Positions 33,025 through 43,960 of a stretch of 64,000 nt of DNA are shown here, piece by piece; positions within the stretch are counted from its first letter, which is position 1; each line of letters begins with the position of its first letter. Made by a program: the position numbers and the translations under genes. Origin of the DNA: Medicago truncatula (taxonomy: Eukaryota > Streptophyta > Magnoliopsida > Fabales > Fabaceae); contig NC_053048.1 in NCBI RefSeq assembly GCF_003473485.1, positions 49,783,755 through 49,847,754 on the forward strand. Direction: 5' to 3'. Below the pieces are notes generated by a model. That model saw only the letters and a program-made list of their open reading frames with translations. It ran no database searches and was not told the DNA's origin.

Positions 33025-34479
33025 AGTAAATAGACAATTTCTCCCCTAAAATTGTAAGTTTCGTCAATTACCCCATGATATTAACAAAACTTCAATTACT
33101 CCTTCAAATTGCATAATGTTAGTCAATTTGTCCCCTCTGTCAAAAAAATATGAAGTTTTTTTTTCGATTATGAACAAATACCCCTTGATATTTAGCACTT
33201 ATGTGTTAAATTTCAAGAGGGTAATTGCTCATAACCAAAAAAAAAAAAAAAAAAAACCAATTTTATTTACAAGGGGACAAATTGACCAACTTTATGTAAT
33301 TTGATTGAGTAATTAAAATTTTGTTAATGTCAGGGTAATTGACTAAACTTATAATTTCAGGAGGAAATTGTCTATGAGAATTGTTGTTCCCACATTTGGT
33401 TGGACTATGCCACACGAGTAAATTACTCAAATGCTCCTCGGCAGATAACTGCCGAATTATGAAACCGGCTGCAGTTAACTGCCGAGGAAAACTTCGGCAG
33501 TAAACTCCCGAGGAAAACTGAAAACTTCGGCAGTTAACTGCCGAGGAAACCTCAAATCTGTTTTTTTATTTTATTTTTTATTCTTTGAGAATATTTCGCC
33601 GTCTTTATCATTTTTGATTGATTTTTCTTAATAATTCGTTTTTAATTTTAATGATTTGGCTTCCTTATTTATTTTAATTGTATTACTCCTTTAAATCTTT
33701 TTTTTTTGTTATAACTGCTTTGATCTTCAACAATAGTGAATATTTTATTTCCAAAGAACTTTCACGGAATTTTCTTCTTTTATTTCCTTTTTACAGAAAT
33801 ATTCACAATTATTTTAATTGTATTACTCATTTGATCTTCTTCTTTTTTTGCCTATTTTATTTCCAAAGAACTTTCACGAAGTTTTCTTCTTTTATTTCCT
33901 TTTTCTTTGTTTTAGGCTTAACATTTAAGTCCTCAAAAAACATTTCAATAAGTGTAAAAATTAAGTATTTGAATATTGTTTTGCAAATTATTTAAATAAA
34001 TAAAAAAAATCTTTGTACACAATTATTTTAATGTAGAAAATATGACAACATATTATACCTTAAAAAAATCTTGTGCACAATTATTTTAACGATTTTTTTA
34101 TTGTTATTTGTATTTAAGTAATGTGCAAAACAATATTCAAATGCTTAATTTTTACACTGATTTAAATGTTATTCTTATTAAGATATATACACATAAGTAT
34201 AATACTACAATTGTTTAAAACGTACCAAAATAATGATTGAAACATTCAAAATCAATAAATATTATTAAAGATAATTTATGGTTTTTGTCAAAAAAAAAAA
34301 AAAGTTTGTTATTAATGACAATTTATGGATTTTGTCAAAAAAAAAAAAAACAGGTTTTCTCGGCAGTTAACTGCCGAAGTTTTCCTCGGCAGTTAACTGC
34401 CGAGGGATATTTGAGTAATTTACTCGTGTGGCACAGCCAAACCAAAAGTGGGAACAACAATTCTCATTGTCTATTTACT
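33025..34479. mobile_element. TIR element (MITE), split near its right end by a second element
   Basis: The left end AGTAAATAGACAATTTCTCC and the next 100 bp recur inverted up to AAATTGTCTAT (33375), and the last bases resume after the nested element as ATTGTCTATTTACT. Without the nested element it is about 360 bp. It is A/T-rich with no ORF. The target duplication is unclear. Confidence 0.6.
33376..34465. mobile_element. MULE-like non-autonomous element with 9 bp TSD and palindromic repeats
   Basis: Flanked by ATTGTCTAT at 33367-33375 and 34466-34474. The inverted ends start GAGAATTGTTGTTCCCAC and run for at least 80 bp. Next to each end lie two to three copies of the perfect 20 bp palindrome CTCGGCAGTTAACTGCCGAG or close variants (33421-33550, 34355-34408). 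The 1090 bp interior is T-rich with short internal duplications and no gene. A 9 bp target duplication and long TIRs fit Mutator-like elements. A degenerate relative lies at 47950-48110. Confidence 0.85.
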
Positions 34480-35453
34480 TGTAAATAATACTACTAGCGA
34501 AGAAGAAATCCTAATTCAATTCCCAATCATCACAGTCACAGTATTGTATTTTCATCCAAACCAAGCTAAGCCGTCGTTCATCGTCACAAACAGAAACAGG
34601 TGCGATAAGCTACTTTACTTTATCAATTATCTCTATCTCTCTTATACTCTCCAAGCGATACTTATTTATGTTGTAAAATCAAAATCATGTGATTTTCATC
34701 GTTTTTTTAAATTTAGGGTTTTGGTTTCGATTTGTAATTAGGAATTTACGATGTGGAGGGGTAACTCAGTGCGGGTTTATAAGTGTTAGCTGGTTTCGAT
34801 TTATTTTTAGTCTGAGTTGGAAGAAAGTGGTTTCTAGGTATAATATCCGGTAGCCCTCTGCTCTGCTCCTTTTATGAGTGGGAGGCCCATCCCGTCATGT
34901 GCTGGTACCAGTAGATCTGTTGAGGCTTCTTGCTCTCGGCCGCCCATCTCTCTTCTCTCTTGCTGGGGGAGTGTTGAGGCGTTTTAGGCTTGGTTTTGGT
35001 GCTTTTTGAGTTGTCACTTGTCACTCTTCCACTCTCCGGAATTATAAGAAGATCAATTCAGTCTTTAGGTTCATTGTGTATTTGATGTATTAGTCTATCT
35101 TCCGACTGTTTCTTATACTAAGACTGGAGGGACATCCTCACTCTCACAATTATTGTTTTTAACATTTTTTTCTTTTTTCTCAAAATAATTTTCATTTTAC
35201 AATACCAAATGCAACATTTATTTTATTTTTTTCCACTATTATACACTTATTTAATCCTTATTTAATGAATTTCATCCAACTTAACAACTACTCCACTAAC
35301 TACAATTAATAAGGGTGTTTTAATAAATGTTACTAATTTTAAGAATCATTTTTTTAATAATCGTGCACAACCCTTAAACGACTAATATCATGAGACTGAG
35401 GGAGTATATGTTATATATTTTAATAACTGTGTTCGTTATTGCTTGCAGTAGCA
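34480..35453 (+). other. Probable 5'UTR and 5'UTR intron of the F-box gene
   Basis: A leader-like stretch (TCGTCACAAACAGAAACAG) ends at 34599 before GTGCG, and an acceptor TTGCTTGCAG at 35448 sits five bases before the first ATG. An intron of about 850 bp in the leader is therefore plausible. A MITE-like right end (GAGACTGAGGGAGTATA) lies at 35393 within it. Confidence 0.4.
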
Positions 35454-35567
35454 ATGAAGAGGTGTAAAAAGCTTAAGAGTGAGTCGCGTGCAATGAAGAG
35501 GTGTAAAAAGCTTAAGAGTGAGTCGCCTGCAATGAAGAGGTGTACAAAGCTCGAGAGTGAGTTGCCT
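35451..35567 (+). repeat. 39 bp in-frame triplication at the F-box gene start
   Basis: Three head-to-tail units each begin AATGAAGAGGTGTA and encode MKRCKKLKSESRA, MKRCKKLKSESPA and MKRCTKLESELPD. The third runs straight into the F-box. Each unit brings its own ATG in the same context, so translation could start at any of them. Confidence 0.95.
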
Positions 35568-37496
35568 GATTGTATTATATCTTATATCTTTTCCAAGTTT
35601 GGTTTGAAGGATTTGGTGAAAACAAGCGCATTGTCCAAACGATGGATTCACGAATGGGGATTAAGGACGGACCTCAACTTTGATCTTCATACCATGTTTG
35701 ACTATAACACAATTCAAGACTTACCAAACACACTTCCACTCTTTCAAAGATTTCACTTTCAATCTCAATTTGCCACAAGATTGGATCAATTTATGCTCCA
35801 TTATAAAGGTGCTATCATCCGTTCAATCCGAGTAAATTTTCCATTAGGCAATGAACATAGGGATGCCATTGATAGATTGATCTCCAAAGGAATTGCTAAG
35901 GGTGTCAAACATATTGAACTTCTCTTGTCATCTGAAACAAATGATACTATTGATTCTATTCCGCCATACAAATTTCCCCTTACTCTCTTATCTGACTTTG
36001 ATTCTCTGACGTATATGCACCTGCAAAACTGCTTCCTACTAGAACCTTTGGACTTCTCTGGATTCAAAAATTTGAGAACTCTTGTGTTGCATCTAGTTGA
36101 TGTGAATCAGAAACTGCTTCAGAGTCTGTGTTCCAATTGCAGCCATCTTGCAGACTTCACCCTTGATGATTGTCAGTTCACTTCTAACGTGATAATAAAC
36201 AGTCCAACATTGCTTCGTTTGAACATCGTTAACTGTGGGGTTAAACGTGGGGATAACGGTGAGGTTAAAATTCCAGAGTATATAACTATCATAATCATTG
36301 CATCAAATCTCTCATCCTTTGAATATTCTTGTCATAAACTTTTTCTAGTACACCTGATGAACATTCAGGCTCCTATGTTATCCAAGTTTAGCTTTAGAGG
36401 AATGGAATTTTCTAAACCTGTTGGGTTTTCTGTATTGAAAAACGTAACAAAAATTACTTTGGATCGACCACTAATTTAAGATCTATCTACGCACATCTTG
36501 CCTCGTTTGTTTTTCTGAATGTCTCCAACTTGAAGATGTCACCTTTATGAACTGCGTGTTCATAAGTTCAATAAAAATTACCAGTACAAAGTTGCGTCAT
36601 TTCAACATAATTGATTGTGGTTGGGCGAATAAATCTCCTTCTGAGTTAGCTATTGATGCATTGAATCTCTCATCCTTTGAATATAGTGCTCATACCACGA
36701 GGATAATTTCTATTATGGCTCCAAGGTTATTGAAGGTTTTCTGGAATTGTGTTGTTAGAGAGGAAGCACCACACCTTTTTATTAATCCAATTGCAAGATT
36801 ATCACATATTGAGAATTTATCTATGGCCGTCCACCCTTCACTGGTGAGTCACTCAAAACCCATGTTTGCTAGTTGATGTTTATTGTTTGTATATAGGTTG
36901 CCAATCTCGGATAGCGGTTGGTCCCAAAATTGAGATAACGGCATAGTGCATTGCAACATTTTCTAGGTTTCTTTTAATTAATTTGATCACTAGTTGCTTT
37001 TAATTCACTTTAAATATTACTGTTGTAAACAGATAAAGGAATTAACGAAGGTCTTGGTTCGATTTCAAAGTCTTAGACAATTGGAGTTTATTATCATGGG
37101 AGAATATGATCCTAGTTGGGACTACTTTTGGATTTTAGATATTGCAATGGCTTCTGAGCATCTCCAAAAACTTTCTCTGACGGTGAGTTATTCAAACTCT
37201 AATTTCTTTTGTTGGTTGTTCACTTTTTTTATTAACTTTAATGGAACTAGAAGTTTATTTTCCGTATTTAATACTAATGTGTTTGTCTAAACGTATCAAG
37301 AAATTTATAAATTAAAAAATTATTTTATATTAAAAAATAGAGACAGTTTTGCATATAGATTCACATCATATCATATGATTTATAATCATCTTGATTGATA
37401 ACTTAATAAATGATCATTGTAATTTTTTATTTACTTATATTAATTTTCGGAACTAATTGTTAACTTTTTATGTGTGTAATAAAAGTAGGAATCTAG

Positions 37497-37635
37497 TAAA
37501 AAAAAATCTATTTTTTTGGCCTAGTAGCTAAAGCTCACACATTTTAAATGTGGAGAAGTCGGGTGTTCGGAGTTCGAACCCCAGCCCCGCATATAATATG
37601 CAATATCCCTACAAACTGGGTTAAGCTCACGGGAA
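37497..37635. mobile_element. tRNA-like SINE with 11 bp target duplication
   Basis: TAGGAATCTAG flanks both sides (37486-37496, 37636-37646). Inside are an A-box-like TAGTAGCTAAAGCTCAC and a B-box-like GAGTTCGAACCCC. It lacks a tRNA cloverleaf, so it is not called a tRNA. It lies in the last intron of the F-box gene. Confidence 0.6.
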
Positions 37636-37869
37636 TAGGAATCTAGAATTTAACTCAATTAGTAACTCCCTTGTAGTTAATTACAATGATGTAAAATAGA
37701 TTTGTACTTCCCCCTCTTTCATAAAGTGAGTTGTTTAAGTCTTGAATGTGTAACATATAAGTGGGAACATATTACAACTTCTTGAAATCTGCACGATTAA
37801 TTTCAACCCAATTATTTTTTGTAAAAAAATCAAATCTAATATTTCATGGTTTATGCTTTGTTCTGCAAA

Positions 37870-38053
37870 GAGGGGTAACCTTGGCGCAACTGGTAAAGTT
37901 GTTGTCATGTGACTGGAAGGTCACGGGTTCAAGTCTTGGAAACAGTCTCTTGTGTAAAAAACAAGGTAAGGCTGCGTACAATACACCAAATGGTGGGACC
38001 CTTTCCCGGACCCTGCATATGCGGGAGCTATAGTGCATCGGGTTGCCCTTTTT
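37870..38053 (+). mobile_element. Au SINE, 184 bp, with 17 bp target duplication
   Basis: It starts GAGGGGTAACCTTGGCGCAA (A box) and includes GGTCACGGGTTCAAGTC (B box), the body GTAAGGCTGCGTACAAT and TTTCCCGGACCC, and the end TTGCCCTTTTT. It is flanked by ATGCTTTGTTCTGCAAA at 37853-37869 and 38054-38070. These are the diagnostic blocks of the plant Au SINE family. It lies in an F-box gene intron. Confidence 0.95.
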
Positions 38054-39873
38054 ATGCTTTGTTCTGCAAAAAGTAATAAATAATTGATACGTTAGCTTAC
38101 AGCTTATATGCTATATATAAGCTATAGACGCTACTTGATGTAGCATATGAAAAAACACTAATCTCATGAAAATGACTAGGTCAATCCTATTTAAAATGAC
38201 TAGGTCCCTGATGTAGCATATTAAATACATTTTTGGTCTCCCTATTTTGAAAAAAAAGAAGTTTTGGTCATCCTATTTAAAAAGACAGCTTTCTAGCCCC
38301 AATTTTCAATTTTTTGAGTTTTAGTCCCCAAGCTCAATTTTGGCGATGTGGCCTTAACACTAATGATATGGCAGTGCCTGGGTGGACATTTAATTTCCAT
38401 GTCATTACTAATTTGTTTAATTCAATAATACCTATTTTATACAATATTTTAATTATTGAAATAGTATATTAAATTATAATTATTAACTTAGATTTAGCAA
38501 TTATAAAATTAGAAATTATCCAAAAAAATAAAATATAAATGCATAATTCTTCAACCCACAAATTGCATGGAAATGATAGCAGATAGCCGCAAGCGCAATC
38601 GAATGAAAGAAAAGAACACACGCTGAATCATTGCCCCATTAAGGATCTTTCTATCCATTTAATTTTCAAGTTTTAGATCTCTTGGAATTTTGGGGTTTTA
38701 TTGAAGAGCTCTGTAAAAAATTTAGGTGTGTTTTGATTTGTACATGTTTTTTTAGTACCATTTTGTATGTGTTGAAATGAATTTCAAAAGATGCTACTGC
38801 TTCATTTTATACTTCATATTCTGGTTTTGATTTGTCGGAAACTACGAAGAGGTTTATGGTTTGTAAAGGGTGTGCAGACCTGAAGGGGAACTTGGGGTTT
38901 TTGAGTTGAAGAGGCAAGTGAAGCGTGAAAGTGATGTGAGTGTAGAAGAGAGAATGATATAGGATGTGATTTAATAAATATTATTTTGATTTATTAAATC
39001 AGTTTTAACAATTAATTATGCACTGGGTGGGTTTCTTCGTTTAATAGTTTTTCAAGGGGTAAAAGTCACTTTGGTCCTTGAATGTGCAATGATTGGTCAT
39101 AATAGTCCCTCTGGACCAAAATTCTAAAATAGTTTCTGATTGTGCACTCTTTTAGTTAGAATTGTCCTTGACGCTAAACTAATTTCTTAATGCTTACAAT
39201 AACTCTTTCAGAGAGACTAATATGACAATATCAATGAAACATTTTAAAATCGGGGACTATTTGACTTCAGGGACTAGTTTGATACTTTGAGAAACTGTTG
39301 TAACTAATCGTTACACGATCAGAGGCTAAAGTAACTATTACTTTTCTTTTAAGGGGTTGCCAAGTTTTCTTTTCATAAGGTGGTAATAACGGTGGAGACG
39401 GTTTGAGTACATGGAATAGTATGATATGCCTAATGAGTGCATATCATTAGTGTTAAGGCCACATCGCCAAAAATGAGTGCATGCAGTAGGTCTACACGGT
39501 TTTGGATTTTTAAAAACCGTGCCCGACAGTCTAACCCACATGACCTGTGAACCTGCGGGTGGTTCAGCTATTTCAAGTGGGGCGGGTTCAGATTTTATGC
39601 TCACCCCTAGTTTTATATGCCTAATGGAATTTTAAAATTTTCATATATGTAACATTATGATCTATTATTTTTTGAGCAATTCTAAATGGTACGAAACAAA
39701 AAAGAAGAAATGTTACATGTCTTGATTTTAAAAGAAGCGGAAATTGGTTACTTTCTAATTTGTAGGAAATCAGGCTTTGGTCTACGTAAACTAAGTAGAA
39801 TAAAAACTATTGTGCTTTTTGTGCATTGATTGTTTCCTAACAACAAGCATTGCGCTTATTTTTTAATTTTCAG
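38054..39873. other. Rest of the F-box gene's last intron, with MITE remains
   Basis: A 33 bp sequence (TTTTGGCGATGTGGCCTTAA... at 38338-38370) recurs inverted at 39440-39472, about 1.07 kb away, suggesting a fold-back element. Outer parts have GTCCC/GGGAC words typical of MULE-type ends. 39500-39610 resembles one half of a hAT MITE (ends CTCACCCCTA). Confidence 0.4.
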
Positions 39874-40321
39874 ATTCAAAATCTACACCCGGAACATTCA
39901 CACATGGTTGGATTTAAGAGGCAAAAAAGAGAATATGCATTTTTTCATAATGATTTGAAATATGTGGAGTTTCGTGGTTGTGTTTGCTCCACAAACGTTA
40001 TTGAGTTAGCTAGTCACCTATTGAGGAGTGCAAATTCGCTTAGAAAAATGACTTTCAATTCTCGTGACAAAGTCTATATTGGAGCTGGTAGATGGTTCAG
40101 AGATACTACTGATCGTGACAGATACTATATAGATGCTAGTAGATGGATTAATTTCTGCGGTGGTGGTTGTTGGATTGAAGAGAATGTTATTCACGAGATG
40201 CTTAAAGATGAAGTAAATGAACAATGCCACCTTATAATTTTGTAATGTTATTTTATCTATTTATAATGAGTTTTTACTATTGTTATTGGTGATGAATCCA
40301 TTCGTACTTTGTATAATTTAC

Positions 40322-40528
40322 TTATGAATTTTTGGGTTTTTGGGAAAGATTGAGTGGATTTTTGGGTTTTTCGAGGAAACCAAGAGTGATAGGTTCATTT
40401 TCATATTCATCATCAGAATCATCAAAATCATTATCATTATCATCATCTTCATCTACAAATTCATCATTTTCCATTCGAATTTCCTTGAGTTTGTTCACAA
40501 AATCTCCAATTGATGCATCAATGTCCAT
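40322..40528 (-). pseudogene. 5' fragment of a PDCD2-like gene
   Basis: The minus-strand ATG at 40528 opens a 68-residue frame. It begins MDIDASIGDFVNKLKEIRME, has a strongly acidic run (DEDDDNDNDFDDSDDEYE), then EPITLGFLEKPKN and a divergent tail. The LGFxEKPK motif is how the plant PDCD2 C-terminal-domain (TSR4-like, ribosome-assembly) proteins begin. The family is several hundred residues long, so only the start is here; what follows on that strand does not continue it. A leader-like region (CCTTATAAACCCTAATCCTG) lies upstream at 40560-40590. This is probably a captured or truncated gene end. Confidence 0.5.
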
Positions 40529-40645
40529 CTTTTTTGAGACGCAGGGAGAAGGAGAACGACGCGGCAGGATTAGGGTTTATAAGGTTTTGGGATTATCTCT
40601 TGCCCTCTGTCTACAGTATCTTAACTATTCTCACCCCTTAGATTA

Positions 40646-42298
40646 ATTTAACGGTTCAAAGGGTGAAATACAAACAAAAAAGTTGTGAAAGAGAGTGGTG
40701 AAAAATTGATATCAGTTTAAAATAATTTATCTAACTTAAATAATTTATTTATAATTTTATTCTTCTTTATCCAATCATATGACAGAATTTTTTAAAAAAT
40801 ATTTATTTCTATCTATTCTTCAATATATAAATGGAGATATCAAGTTTTAGTGTAACCTTTTTTTTATTTAATTTTGCCATTCATTAAATTTTTTATTTAT
40901 AATTTTACCATTCTTTGCCAAATGAAATAACTTGTTTTTTAAATAAATAATCATAAATTATTTATAACTTGAAGGACATGAACGACTATTTTATAACTTG
41001 AAAACATGAACGCCAATTTTATAATTTTAAAGATATGAACAACAAAAACAGACACAATATTTATAACTTTGAGATATGATCGATAATAACAGACACAATA
41101 TTTATAACTTTAAAGACATGATCGGGAAAGGCAGATGGATGTGCAAGTTTGCATGCAAGTTTAACAAAATCGTTATACAAAGTGTGCCATTTGATATTTG
41201 ATATTTTTATGACAACTATAAGAGTTTGCCAAAGTAAGAAAAATCCTCAAAGCTCGTAAGATGCTTACAAATTGTCTTACATTTTCACTCTCACAACCTT
41301 GGCCGTCACGAGATCCAACAAATAGCTTCCAAGAGAGACATGCTACAATGCAGGGAAATGGTCAAAAATCAAGGTTTGGGGAAGCCAGGGGTGAGGCTCA
41401 TAATTTAATAAGGAAGTCTAAAAGGTGATAAAATAATAAAATCTTTTAACACTGCCTTGTTTGCCAATCAAATACCCCTTGCTAGGAGAAACCAAAAGAA
41501 GTCTTTCTCCATTTCAAGTTTTTATATTTTGTTGATAACCAATGTAAGCTAAAGTTGCAGCACTCGCTGCTTAATTTTTCAGTTGACCAATATGAGCAAG
41601 TATGGTCTTGTTTGTAGAGTTCTGAACATGTGTTATAAGTATAACTGGCGAGTTTTTTTTTCTTCTTCCTTTTCTACTGTAATGTATATGCTGACGTTGA
41701 CTAAGAAAACTTGGTTTTTTCTCTACCAGTTTGTGTCTTTCAATGTACTTCGATCAGTTGGTTTGATTCAGACACTTTCGCCAAATCAGTACTAGTATGA
41801 AAAATGAGGTAAAAAAGAAGAATTACATGATTTGGAACTTCGAACTAACAGCCAATGAGGTAAAAATGAAGTACATGAGTTGGAAGTTTGGAACTTCGAA
41901 CTAACAGCCTTATTGACTTGCGTAAATATTTTTATTTTATTTATATTTACATGGATTTATGTAAGAAATACATTAAATGGTTTATTGTTTTTTTTTTAGG
42001 ATAAAAAATAGTTTATTGTTTATCTTTTAAAAAAGTAAAATATTTAGTAGGTTCATGAATTTAATTTAATTTTTATTTAAAATTGCACACGTTAACAAAC
42101 CCAATTTTAAAATATGTTCCGTACGGTAATCAAAATAAAAAATTTATTTTTTTTATTTAAAAAATAAAGTTTTTTACGTAAGAAATTGAGAGGGGGAAAT
42201 TGAAAGTTTACAGCCATAGGTTCATGAATTTCAGCTACAGAGTTTGAACGAGGCCACCAGCTTCACCCTTTCTCTTCCACTCCTCAGCCGTCGTTTCC
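40646..42298. other. Intergenic and upstream region of PPR copy B
   Basis: AT-rich sequence. Short direct repeats of TTTATAACTTTGAGATATGA type occur at 40960-41120. A duplicated block of about 50 bp (GAGGTAAAAA...GGAACTTCGAACTAACAGCC) occupies 41806-41905. No TATA box is evident before the PPR start, which is usual for PPR genes. Confidence 0.5.
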
Positions 42299-43960
42299 AT
42301 GCTTTCTTCGCTACAACAACATTGTTCCGCTACTCGTTCATCTGCATGCATAACAACCCTTCTCAAAGCTTGCAAGAGAATCCAACATCTTCAACAAGTT
42401 CACGCTTCCATCATTCAAAGAGGCCTTGAACAAGACCAAGTTCTCATTTCCAATTTCATTTCCCTCGCCAACACACTTTCCATTTCCACTCGCTCATATT
42501 CCACAGCGGTTTTCAACCGCGTTCTCAATCCCTCTACATTCCTCTGGAACACTTTCATTAGAACCCATTGTCAAAGTAGCTTCTTTTCTGATACAATTTC
42601 CGCCTTTATTCGCATGAAAGCGGAAGGGGCTGTGCCTGATAGTTACACTTACCCTTCTGTGATTAAAGCATGTTCTGGTACGTGTAAGGTTTTGGTAGGA
42701 AAGTCGGTTCACGGGTCGGTGTTTAGGTGTGGTTTGGATCAGGATTTGTTTATGGGTACTACTTTGATTGATATGTATGGTAAATGTGGACAGATTAGTG
42801 ATGCTCGTAAGGTGTTTAATGAATTAACTGAGAGAAATGTGGTTTCTTGGACTGCTATGGTTGTTGGGTATGTTACTGCTGGGGATGTGGTTAAGGCAAA
42901 GAAGGTGTTTGATGGAATGCCGTTGAGGAATGTAGCTTCGTGGAATGCTATGATCCGGGGTTTTGTTAAGGTTGGGGATTTGAGTAGTGCTAGGGGTGTG
43001 TTTGATTCTATGCCGGAAAAGAATGTTGTTTCTTTTACGACAATGGTTGATGGATATGCTAAGGCTGGTGATATGGAATCGTCGAGGTTCTTGTTTGAAC
43101 AAGCTGCGGAGAAGGATGTTGTTACCTGGTCTGCTTTGATATCAGGTTATGTTCAGAATGGCGAGGCTAATGAGGCGTTGAAGGTCTTTCTTGAGATGGA
43201 ATCAATGAACGTGATACCTGACGAGTTCGTATTGGTTGGTTTGATGTCGGCTGCTTCTCAGTTGGGTGACTTAAAATTGGCTCAACGGGTTGATTCTTAT
43301 GTAGGCAACAACTCTATTGATCTTCAGAAAGACCATGTGATTTCAGCACTTGTGGATATGAATGCGAAGTGTGGAAACATGGAGAGGGCGTTGAAATTGT
43401 TCCAAGAAATGCCTGAGAGAGATTTAGTCTCGTATTGTTCAATGATTCATGGGTTTTCAATTCACGGGCATGGGGAAGATGCTGTGAATCTATTTAATAG
43501 GATGCTGATGGAAGGGATAGTTCCGGATGAGGCGGCATTCACAATTGTCCTGACAGCTTGTAGTCATTCAGGGCTCATTGATAAGGGTTGGAAATACTTC
43601 AACTCCATGGAGGAAAATTATGGCATTAGTCCTACACCTGATCACTTTGCATGTATGGTTGATCTTCTAGGCCGGTCTGGGCAATTAAGGGATGCTTATG
43701 AACTTATAAAATCAATGCATATAGAGCCTAATGCTGGTGCCTGGGGTGCACTTATTGGAGCATGTAAACTACAGGGTGATACAGAGTTAGGAGAGATTGT
43801 TGCTAATCGACTTTTTGAACTCGAGCCTCAAAATGCTGCTAATTACGTGCTGCTGTCTAACATCTATGCTGCAGCTGGGCGATGGAAAGATGTTTCCCTT
43901 GTGAGAAGTAAGATGAAGGAAAGAGGAGTGTGCAAGATACCTGATTGCAGTAAACTTTAG
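42299..43960 (+). CDS. PLS-class PPR protein with E domain, complete (copy B)
   Basis: An intronless 553-residue frame, as in most plant PPR genes. The N-terminus is short, Ser/Thr-rich and weakly basic (MLSSLQQHCSATRSS) and could serve organelle import. PPR units begin by about residue 20 (LLKACKRIQHLQQVHASIIQ) and run to about 485, in L, S and P variants (VSWTAMVVGYV, VSFTTMVDGYAKAGD, VTWSALISGYVQNG). They are followed by an E-type domain (GAWGALIGACKLQGDTELGE to PDCSKL). There is no DYW domain, so editing, if any, would need a partner deaminase. It is probably orthologous to Arabidopsis At5g37570 (recalled resemblance). The start is the first ATG after in-frame stops. It is about 95% identical to copy A. 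Confidence 0.93.
   Translation: MLSSLQQHCSATRSSACITTLLKACKRIQHLQQVHASIIQRGLEQDQVLISNFISLANTLSISTRSYSTAVFNRVLNPSTFLWNTFIRTHCQSSFFSDTISAFIRMKAEGAVPDSYTYPSVIKACSGTCKVLVGKSVHGSVFRCGLDQDLFMGTTLIDMYGKCGQISDARKVFNELTERNVVSWTAMVVGYVTAGDVVKAKKVFDGMPLRNVASWNAMIRGFVKVGDLSSARGVFDSMPEKNVVSFTTMVDGYAKAGDMESSRFLFEQAAEKDVVTWSALISGYVQNGEANEALKVFLEMESMNVIPDEFVLVGLMSAASQLGDLKLAQRVDSYVGNNSIDLQKDHVISALVDMNAKCGNMERALKLFQEMPERDLVSYCSMIHGFSIHGHGEDAVNLFNRMLMEGIVPDEAAFTIVLTACSHSGLIDKGWKYFNSMEENYGISPTPDHFACMVDLLGRSGQLRDAYELIKSMHIEPNAGAWGALIGACKLQGDTELGEIVANRLFELEPQNAANYVLLSNIYAAAGRWKDVSLVRSKMKERGVCKIPDCSKL

Larger units (their letters stand above)
35454..40245 (+). pseudogene. F-box/LRR (FBD-type) gene with a stop and frameshift in exon 1
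   Basis: Exon 1 encodes a triplicated 13-residue start, an F-box (ELPDCIISYIFSKF, ALSKRWIHEW; about residues 36-70), then plant LRR units (SLTYMHLQNCFLLEPLDFSG, LADFTLDDCQFT). The frame stops at 36477. LRR coding resumes one frame over (ECLQLEDVTFMNC, SIKITSTKLRHFNIIDCG) to a GT donor at 36844. Clean phase-0 exons follow at 37033-37182 (LVRFQSLRQLEFIIMGEYD) and 39874-40245 (DLKYVEFRGCVCSTN to CHLIIL, stop), the FBD-like end. F-box proteins are substrate adaptors of SCF ubiquitin ligases. A TAA plus a one-base shift near 36480-36516 suggests a pseudogene; a sequencing error is possible. The last intron (2.7 kb) is filled with transposons. Confidence 0.75.

Noticed and set aside
33678-33995. 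105-codon frame inside the MULE-like element
   Set aside because: Phe/Ile-rich reading of a T-rich interior with internal duplications; not a transposase.
37518-37600. tRNA gene
   Set aside because: A- and B-box-like words are present but no acceptor stem or cloverleaf, and the segment has a SINE-style target duplication.
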